Shown here piece after piece: positions 56,738-64,000 of a DNA stretch of 64,000 nucleotides (position 1 is the stretch's first letter; each line of letters opens with the position of its first letter). Location of the stretch: contig NW_024468937.1 of the NCBI RefSeq assembly GCF_010015615.1, positions 4,803,674 through 4,867,673 on the forward strand. The letters are read 5' to 3'. The notes beneath the pieces are model-generated. The model searched no databases and was not told the DNA's origin. It saw only the letters and a list, made by a program, of their open reading frames with translations. Source of the DNA: Cucurbitaria berberidis CBS 394.84. Its lineage: Eukaryota; Ascomycota; Dothideomycetes; Pleosporales; Cucurbitariaceae. The position numbers and the translations under genes are program-made.

Positions 56738-56976
56738 ACGCTCTTTCATTGTTTAGAGCACTCTCCTCAGAGGAGATGATTTCCAAGAGCCACGCATACC
56801 CTACATTTAATTCCATGCCATCGCATACCATGCAAAGTTCGGAAACTATAATTACCCGCAACTAGGAAGTGGTAGCTTAATACTGTCTTGTTGAGGACTC
56901 CTGAAAATGCAATACACTTGAACGCCCCTCTGTTTGCCCAGACTTAGAAGTGAGTTCATCCGGTCGTGTTTCTTCC
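56738..56976. other. Convergent intergenic
   Basis: Short 3'-to-3' gap between the membrane-protein gene and the next minus-strand gene. No feature is seen. Confidence 0.5.
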
Positions 56977-57552
56977 TCATCCTTCAAACTCCCGTCCACC
57001 GCCGACATCTGTCTCGTTGTCCACTCCATAAGCATCTTCAAAGCTTGCCAGCTTAACACCCCACATATCTGCCTCCTTCCCACTTCCTCCCTTATCCAGA
57101 TCAACATCCATATCGCCATCATCCCCATCCCAATTTCCATCACCCGCCCACCTAAACGCCAGAACAGCACCATCTTTCAGCCCCGCACCCTTCGGACAGT
57201 TCTTCACATTTGCCGCACTCGCTATTGTCCCGCCATTTGACTTGCGCCCCGCCTTTGCTTTTCCCTTGCCCTCAGCTTCTTCCTCGGCCGCTGCGTACTC
57301 CCACTCGCCTAGTTGGAAGCCTTCGTGCGCATCGTTGATGTTGACTGGCCGGCCGAACTGGATTTCTGACGGTGACGCGGGCATTGGTATTGATTCGCCG
57401 GTCTCAGCGTCTTTGAGGTCTGTTTCTTGGAGAGCGTCATATAGGTATGATTTGATCGTGGGGAAGGTATGAAGTGGGTCGACGTGGAGGAGGACAGTGG
57501 TTTTGCGGGATTTGAGGCGAAGCGTCCATGTTTGTGGTGAAGGCGTAGCCAT
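56977..57552 (-). CDS. Conserved small acidic protein, ubiquitin-like N-terminus, hypothetical
   Basis: Intronless frame of 191 aa from the ATG at 57552. The first 60 residues, TLRLKSRKTTVLLHVDPLHT followed by FPTIKSYLYDALQE, alternate strand and helix in the manner of a ubiquitin-like beta-grasp fold. SEIQFGRPVNINDAHEGFQL follows. The C-terminal half is low in complexity: a Glu/Lys/Gly stretch (EEEAEGKGKAKAGRK), the block VLAFRWAGD and an acidic tail rich in Asp. It resembles a conserved fungal protein of unknown role; the fold assignment is inferred from pattern only. It is divergent from the Tim17-like gene, with 541 bases between the starts. Confidence 0.65.
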   Translation of the reverse strand: MATPSPQTWTLRLKSRKTTVLLHVDPLHTFPTIKSYLYDALQETDLKDAETGESIPMPASPSEIQFGRPVNINDAHEGFQLGEWEYAAAEEEAEGKGKAKAGRKSNGGTIASAANVKNCPKGAGLKDGAVLAFRWAGDGNWDGDDGDMDVDLDKGGSGKEADMWGVKLASFEDAYGVDNETDVGGGREFEG

Positions 57553-58093
57553 GGTGATCTCTTCAGGCGCGGGAATGATTGAGATAGTTCGTTCTGGCCG
57601 AATGATGGTATAGCTGTGTATGGAAGAGCGAAGGTTGGCGTTCCTGCTTCAATGATCCTCTTCGAACCGAATGACGCGTCTCTTTTCGCTGTTGAGGACA
57701 AGAGTAAGTAGCAATGGAGTTTTGACTATTAAGACGCGTTCTTGCAAGTGATAGAGGGGTAGGCGGGGTTGCGGAGCGCGACTCAGTGAGTTCACCAAAT
57801 CCTTGCCCATATCTCTTGGCATGGTGCCTTTACCGTGATCTTAGCTCCACAGCTCATCGGATCATTCTACAAGCCAACGCACTAGAACCACCTACTAAGC
57901 CGTCCACACATTGACTCGAAGACCTCGGGATTCAGTCAATTAGATATCTGTCAATCACCTGCGCTCAATCACTAGTCACCACCGTGCCGCCATTGTCTCA
58001 GCTAGTACCCATCTCCGCATGACCTCCGCACCGAGTGCATAGCTCGTCGAACGCCAGACCGAAATCCAATCGTACGAACCACACCGATCCCCA
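57553..58093. other. Divergent promoter region
   Basis: Between the starts of the small acidic protein gene (-) and the Tim17-like gene (+). No other gene is seen. Confidence 0.45.
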
Positions 58094-58837
58094 ATGGCAA
58101 CAACAATGGCAACAACCCACGAAAATGAATCCCTACCTCCCGCCGACCTCTCCACACCCCCCTCCCAAACCTTCCAAACCCCCAGCAATGCCCCCCGCCT
58201 AGGCATGCCCTTCGACCGACGCCTCCTCCTCACAACCGCCCTCTCCTTCTTCTCAGGCTTCACACTAGGCTCCATAGACGCGGGGCACATGGCATCTCTA
58301 CGTTTCCGCGCGGAAAACGCGCACCGCCTCCCCATCTCCCAGCCGGGCTGGTACCTCTACCACAAGTCGAAAAACTACTACAAGTGGCAACAAGGCGTCT
58401 TCGAAGGGCTGCGCAAAGGCGGCTACATAGCCGCCTGGTCATCCGTCTTCTTCGTCGTGGAAGAGAGTCTCGACGTGTTCCGGGGCACGTGGAGGGCGGG
58501 CCGCACCATGGCGGAGATGGAGGGTGTGGATGAGCTGGATATTAAACGGATTGATCGCGGGGTGGGGAGCAGTCGGGATTTCTGGAGTAGCGCTATGGCG
58601 GGCATGGTTACGGGGGGGTTGTGGAGTGCGTGGCATCAGTTTCCTGTCTCCATGGCTGCGCGCACGATTCGGTTGGGGTTGGTGGTTGGGTTGGGGTATG
58701 GGCTGGGGCAGGATGGGCTGGTGTTGGCCAAGGAGAAATGGGTGGGGGAGGGGGGACCTGGTGAGAGCTGGATTTACAAGGGTGCGAGGAATAGGCAGAT
58801 TGCGGAGGATGTTAGTAGGAGCTTGGAAAGGGAATGA
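58094..58837 (+). CDS. Tim17/Tim22/Tim23-like mitochondrial membrane protein
   Basis: Intronless frame of 247 aa from the ATG at 58094. After a polar N-terminus come four moderately hydrophobic, glycine- and alanine-rich helices: LLTTALSFFSGFTLGSIDAG, GGYIAAWSSVFFVVEE, SSAMAGMVTGGLWSAW and IRLGLVVGLGYGLGQDG. GxxxG spacing (FTLGSIDAG, GLVVGLGYGLG) is typical of the Tim17 superfamily that forms import channels and related inner-membrane proteins. The conserved block ENAHRLPISQPGWYLYHKSK is characteristic of a fungal subgroup without known function. It is too divergent to be called Tim17, Tim22 or Tim23 itself. Confidence 0.65.
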   Translation: MATTMATTHENESLPPADLSTPPSQTFQTPSNAPRLGMPFDRRLLLTTALSFFSGFTLGSIDAGHMASLRFRAENAHRLPISQPGWYLYHKSKNYYKWQQGVFEGLRKGGYIAAWSSVFFVVEESLDVFRGTWRAGRTMAEMEGVDELDIKRIDRGVGSSRDFWSSAMAGMVTGGLWSAWHQFPVSMAARTIRLGLVVGLGYGLGQDGLVLAKEKWVGEGGPGESWIYKGARNRQIAEDVSRSLERE

Positions 58838-59237
58838 GGATGGGGAGGCGAAGAGAGGAGACGCAAAGGCGCAAGATCGAAATTATACCCCACTCAACGT
58901 CAAGACCGAAGACGTCGATAGTTCATCACACCTCCTGAGGTGTCTGGAATATGTAGTCTTACGTGAATGTGAATGCTGTGTGTGATTGATGAGTGAAGAC
59001 AATGCTAGCAGAGGATCCAGCTTGGGAACACCCAGGAGTAGTAGCACAGCAAGAACTAATTATCACAACAAAAAGCATAAGTTGCTCAAATATCCAAGGC
59101 TACATGGGGCAATAACTTGCTTCCCTCACATGTACCAATGACTACTTTTGAATTTGGATATCTTCCCTAGCCCATGATCTATCGTATCATTCATGCACGT
59201 CATCCGAACCATCGTCCATTTCCTCATCCTCCAACAT
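58838..59237. other. Convergent intergenic
   Basis: 3' regions of the Tim17-like gene (+) and the PheRS gene (-). No gene is supported. Confidence 0.5.
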
Positions 59238-61104
59238 CTACTCTTTGTCGAAACGCACAGCCGGTTGCTCTCTGATCCAGCTCAAGTCGACTTTGTGCCC
59301 CAAGAGTTCTCGGATATTCGAAACACCGTACTTCATCATCGTGGGCCGCTCAAGAGACAGACCGAAACCATAAACGCGCATATCCTTCGGCAGGCCCATG
59401 GGCTCCAGCATCTCAGGTCTGAACATGCCAGAGTTGCCGATTTCGAGCCAGCGCTTGAGGCCAGCGTGGAAGCCAAAGATCTCCATGGAGGGCTCGGTGT
59501 AGGGGTTGTAGGCGGGTTTGAAGCGTAGGTTAGAGATGCCCATGTTGGCGAAGAAGTCTTCTAGGAAACGCTGCAGGCCTGTAGTACGTCAGCATTACTT
59601 CTATGACTATCTAGTTCGGGAATACTGATGACTTACCGCCCAAGGTGAGACCAAAGTCAGCGATCACACCTTCGATTTGGTGGAACTCTGCCAAATGGGT
59701 CGCGTCGACAGTCTCGTTACGGAAGACGCGGTCAATGGAGAAGTAGCGGGCGGGTCGAGGATCTTCTGCCAAGCGGTGGAGTGCCCATGTTGATACAGCG
59801 GTTGTGTGTGTTCGGAGGACAAGGCGCAGACTCTCATCTTCCTCATAAGGATATCGGTCTAACAGCGCGTCAGCTCAAGGTACCCAAGCCTATATATCTG
59901 CCCTCTCGAAACAGAGCGCGAGGGGATAGTTGCAGAGACACATACATCCTATCGATCCAAAGGCACCATCTTGGTGCACCTTCTTGACATCCTGCCAGTA
60001 CTTCTCGAAATCTCTCGGCTTCTTTTCCCTCTTTTCGCTCTCTGGTGTCGCAAAGAGGCGTTTTGAACCCGCTTCCATGCGGTCCATGGTCGCTTCGCTA
60101 GCAGGGTCTAGCCGCGGCTTATCAGCTTTTGGTGGATGTGAAACAAAGAAAGTATCCTGCATGTCGCGCGCGGGATGTTGCTGAGGTACGAAGAGCGCGT
60201 CGAAATTCCAGAAGCCAGTGTCGACGTAGCTAACGCTGTCAGTGTTGCGCACTTTGAAAAGGATGGCGAACTTACTGTCCTGTCGGCATCTCAACGAAGC
60301 CTTGTGAGAAGAAAATGGTCCTGAATTCCTGCCTGACCTTATTCAAAGGATGTAGTGCGCCGGCATCCTGGTTTGCTCCCAGGGCTGCGAAATTGTACGG
60401 CTTGAAGTTCGCCTTCTCCCACGCGCCGTTTGCCAGTAGGTCAGCAGTCAAGTCGGTGTGCTCTACCGGTATCTCCTTTGCGTATTTTGGACCCTTTGTA
60501 ACGGTATAGGTTATGACCTTGGTGACGGTGACCAGCTTCTTCTTTTTCAGCTGGGCGAGTAGCTTCGCATCAGATACGGATTGGGTTTCTTGGATGTCCT
60601 TGAGCATGTCTCGGTTGGTGTCCTTGGGCGAGTCGGTCAAGAGAGGGACTAGCGAGTCGCCGTCCTTTTTTATCCACTTGTTCTTGAAGCCATTGCCTTG
60701 CCCTACACTCGCGGATTCGGCGCCTACGATGTTCTGTACGCTAATCGTCAGCTATGAAGCCATATAGCCTCCCTGGATACTGTGCATACCGGCAGTTCCT
60801 TGATTGGAATCTTCCCCGCCTCCTTCACGGCTTTCCAGACCTTGAATTCGTGGCTTCCATGCTCGACAATGCCCTCGGATTCTGGGGTCAAAAGAACCTT
60901 CTCCGAGTCTATTGACTTGTATTCCACCATGGACCGGCTTGCGAGCCTATCCAGCGCAGCCTTGATCTCGGCTTGCGATATAGCGGGGAAGTCTTCATTG
61001 GTTTGGAGGGGCTGTTTCGTGTCGAGAAGGTCGAGGACTTCTTGGGTAAGATCGCGATTCTTCGTTTCGAGCGGAACAGGCACTGGGCCCCGGGTTCCTG
61101 CCAT
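59238..61104 (-). CDS. FRS2: Cytosolic phenylalanine-tRNA ligase, alpha subunit
   Basis: Five exons, minus strand: 61104-60790, 60733-60276, 60229-59946, 59858-59637 and 59578-59238, with introns of 56, 46, 87 and 58 bases, giving 539 aa. N-terminal winged-helix domains bind DNA-like or tRNA surfaces. The class II aminoacylation core has MPTGHYVDTGFWNFDALFVP joined across exons 2 and 3, with QQHPARDMQDTFFV, then the motif-2 region FRNETVDATHLAEFHQIEG and motif 3 GFGLSLERPTMMKYG. It pairs with the beta subunit to charge tRNA-Phe in the cytosol. The absence of a presequence and the full N-terminal extension distinguish it from the mitochondrial monomeric enzyme. Confidence 0.95.
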
Positions 61105-63621
61105 GACTGCGGATGTGGTGTAGTTTGTCTGTACAGGCCTCCAATCGTGGGGTTATGCGTGTGAGTCGAAGGTGGAATCAGCTCGGAAATTTAGGCGGCC
61201 CGCTCGGAACTTTACGCGCTATTATTGGCTACATGCTCAGCAGCCGCAGTAGATGCGCGAGCAGTCGCAAAGAAACATTCAATTGCTCTCTGCTTCATAA
61301 CACGTCTATGGGCTTTATTGTGAGATTTTCTTACACATGCACCCCTCGGCCTGGTGCCATGGCGAAGATACAACACACTTTCCTGGAGATGCTCAACGGC
61401 ACAACCTCTACAAAGTTTCGAAGCCCAGAGGCCCGTATACCAGCATTGTATGATCGAGACCGGATGAGTACGTGATCGAAGGTCAATGAGTGGCGAGCAG
61501 GTATGATTACTACCTATAAAAATAACTGCGACTCCAAGTGAAGGGTGATACAGCTCAGCCTACTCGATGAGGTCCAGTCCAAGCTTGTTTACCATTCTTG
61601 ATGCTTTCCAACATCGTGTCTCACACACTCCTACGAAAACGGTGTCACCAAGACACACCTTTCCCAAAGATGCGCTCCGAAGGAGTGGAAAAGGCATACA
61701 AGTACAACACACACAGTAGGCACAGTCACGAGCAAGCGTCGAGGTTCCACTTACGGGTGCGTGGTGAGTCTCGTACTCGTGTTGCCGCACAGGGAGACGT
61801 CCCACTGTGACGCAACCGCGGGATCTACCGATGGTTACCAGAACGACAAGCTTGTCTGGATATTGAAGTCTCATAGTTCCGGAGCACCTGCCTGCAGTGG
61901 ACCTACAATCATGCGCGAAGAGAGGGTTTGCGCGTCGAGTATCGGATATGTGGGTATGTTTGGCCGACCGTCTTGGTGACGACTGACCATTCTCACAGCT
62001 GACGACGCTCTATAGCCGGTTTCTGAGCTCCAGTGAAGTCGACAGGTCAGTGTTACAGCACACGGTACCGGCAACACTGAGGCCTGCTGGGGCATTGTGT
62101 CTCTATCGTGGTTGCTACGATAAGCGTGTCGCCAATACCGCCGTCGAGCTTGGACTGGCACTGGCACATGCACATGTCACCCGGGGATAGCAGTTATCGC
62201 TCACGCATGATATCATTGGGAGAGGCCTAGTGTGTTTGACCACGCAGATCCGAAGTCTAGCGCCCCAAGACGATGGAGAATGAAGATTTTTATGCGTGGT
62301 GGTGCACAGCGTCCACCTGGGCAACGTCATGACGCGGGATGCGACACGGTTCCTTCGTGGAGAGTGGATATTGGGTGCGGGGCTCCTAATTTGGGTAAAG
62401 CATTGCCTCCATGTTCAATCTTCAATCTTCAATCTTCAACAGCCAGCGCCATGCCGACCAAGACAGTCCAGCACCGCTTCTGCAAAAACTCACTTTGCGT
62501 GGCTCGATGCGGCGAGATATCTGACGCCAAGCGACAATCTCGAACGGCCGGGGGAGGCCCGCCCGCACTGGCCGCCACTGAAAGGACGCGCACGCAATCT
62601 GTAAAGGCCTTAGTAGGCGGCTGACTGAGCTGAGACGAGTCCAATCAAAGCCTAGCAGGCGGTAATTTTTGCTGCGAACTTCCCAAGCTTGGCCAGGGGC
62701 GGGCAAAGGCCGAAGGAAGGCCAGGGGTGGCACTGGAGCCATCCTCCATTTGCACGTCTGCCGCGGTAGAGAGCGAGGGGAGGAGAGGAGAGGAGAGTAG
62801 GAGGAGTGACCCTTAAGGCTGCGGAGTACCCCAACGAGAATCAACGAGACAGGCCCCACGAGAACAGTCGCAGTAGACTTGCTGTTGTTGGGACGACGGG
62901 CAACCAGCCGCAATGCCGTTGTAGCTGCACGACGTCTTATGCAGGGTGGGTGTGTGTGTGTGTGGGTGGCGGGGGGCTCTATTACCGTAGCAGAGTGAAT
63001 CGAATTGGATAACTGGGCGCCTTTTGGTTGGGCCGCCTGCCAAGCATGCCTGCGATAACGAAGCATGAAGCTCCTCGCAAGAATGAGCACGCCGCCAAAC
63101 AGCACCCATCCAGAGCAGAGAGTCAATTGCGTGTCGCCTGCTGTCCATCTCCTCTTTCGATCTACTTTTCGTTACCGCGAGGCTTGTCAATCCGCCGCTG
63201 CATCAGCTAGTTTGCGTTGATCCTTATCCTACGGGCCGAGCTCAAGACCAGAGTGGCTAGACGAGGGCAGGTTGGCAGACGGGCAGGCGCAAGGCCACGC
63301 TAGGCTGTCTGGGGCGGCCACCCTTTTTCCGTCAGCCCAGCGTCTCCTCCGTCTCTCTCAGCCCGCCTTCGTTCCTCTCCCAACAGCGCCTCAATCCTGC
63401 TCGTCCCTAGGACCGTACGCTCGTTTCAGTATCGCTGTCGTCCCTCCACTCCCTCAGGACAAACACTCTCGCGCGACGGCCGAGTATACGCAGGCCCGCC
63501 ATCACTCGACTACACACCCTCTCCTGGTGCCCGCGACCGACTCGTTCTGCGCAGCCTTGGCCGCAGATGCGATAAGCAACAGCCGCTGTACAGCATTATA
63601 TTTCCTCCTTATTCCACCACA
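61105..63621. other. Long gene-poor region, 2.5 kb
   Basis: No coding gene is supported between PheRS alpha (-) and the last gene (+). There are simple repeats, including three copies of atcttca near 62416-62437, an agg-rich purine tract near 62778-62800 and a gt run at 62948-62964. The last 600 bases are C/T-rich like a long fungal 5' UTR. Confidence 0.45.
62948..62964. repeat. Short (gt)n microsatellite
   Basis: A run of gt dinucleotides leading into a g-rich stretch in the long promoter region. Simple repeat only. Confidence 0.7.
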
Positions 63622-64000
63622 ATGGCCTCGCGCTTCAACCCCGGGAAGCTGTTCATACGGACGCGCTTCAACTACGAGAAGGTGCCCGGCGACAGTCAGA
63701 ATCCATCCCCTCTACCACTCTTCGGCACAAAGTCATGGGGCAACAAATACCACCAGCCCGCCTGGGCAAGTCGCATGCAGCGCCCACGCTTGTCCTTTGC
63801 CCGCCTTGTCACCCTCGTCGTGACAGTCGTCGTCTTGGCTTCCATGCTCGGAACAGGCATCTACAGAAGGCACAGATGGAACGCACAGCAACGGAAAGGC
63901 GAAGCCCAAAAGCAGTACCACTGGGAACACTATCCTCGGTAAGCACACAGCATGCCATCAAATACTAAACCACATTGCTGACTGGCCTAGATTGAGTGGT
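63622..64000 (+). CDS. Type II membrane protein, N-terminal part, cut by window end
   Basis: Exon 1 is 63622-63938 and ends at a normal donor (gtaagc). A 52-base intron with ctgac branch-like word ends at 63990, and exon 2 begins at 63991 and runs off the window, continuing in frame as RLSG. The visible 109 residues show a cytosolic basic N-terminus, MASRFNPGKLFIRTRFNYEK, and one hydrophobic helix, LVTLVVTVVVLASMLGTGIY (about 62-81), followed by RRHRWNAQQRK. This signal-anchor layout suits Golgi glycosyltransferases and similar enzymes, but the catalytic part is absent here, so no function is assigned. Confidence 0.7.

Noticed and set aside
1..64000. tRNA, rRNA and CRISPR-type arrays
   Set aside because: No tRNA B-box with cloverleaf, no rRNA blocks and no regularly spaced repeats were found by eye; a covariance-model scan would be needed to exclude small RNAs.

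Overview
The window is nuclear DNA of a filamentous ascomycete. Its genes are split by many short introns (mostly 46-60 bases, GT...AG). Single-copy eukaryotic genes (Dom34, IQGAP, IMP dehydrogenase, kinesin-8, cytosolic Phe-tRNA synthetase alpha) sit between fungus-specific families (HET, DUF6604, DUF7924, DUF4360). The mix suggests a dothideomycete, perhaps Pleosporales, but that is inference. No rRNA, tRNA, CRISPR array or intact transposon was found by eye.

Layout: 0.3-12.4 kb is a housekeeping block with DOM34 (+), a 1699-aa IQGAP (-), IMP dehydrogenase (+, divergent from IQGAP) and a NUDT19-like Nudix hydrolase (+). From 13 to 16 kb is an accessory patch: a DUF7924-like protein with a nuclease-like D...ExK pattern (-), a divergent aminoglycoside-phosphotransferase-like gene whose 5' exons do not join in frame, and a tiny zinc-ribbon ORF. 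From 16.2 to 32.7 kb lie a Dcr2-type phosphatase, an MFS transporter, a small Cys-rich protein, a MARVEL protein, an amidase, a GFA-family protein, MsrA and a secreted DUF4360 protein, with several gene-poor gaps. A perfect 49-bp inverted repeat bounded on one side by a 15-bp duplication lies at 18.9-19.1 kb.

From 33.4 to 47 kb are kinesin-8, a medium-chain reductase, a DUF6604 protein ending in a CaaX-like box, an SRPK-like kinase and a carbonyl-reductase-like SDR. From 47.7 to 56.7 kb is the most unusual region: a GIY-YIG (T5orf172) protein with a C-terminal hydrophobic segment, two HET-domain genes in the same orientation, and a multi-pass membrane protein divergently paired with the second HET gene and apparently needing a GC-AG intron. 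This is the best candidate for a self/non-self recognition locus. From 57 to 64 kb are a small conserved protein, a Tim17-like membrane protein, PheRS alpha and, after a 2.5-kb gap, the first exons of a type II membrane protein cut by the window end.

Exon boundaries were placed by reading splice sites by eye and checking that phases sum to an open frame; none is supported by transcripts. Family names rest on recognised motifs, not on searches.
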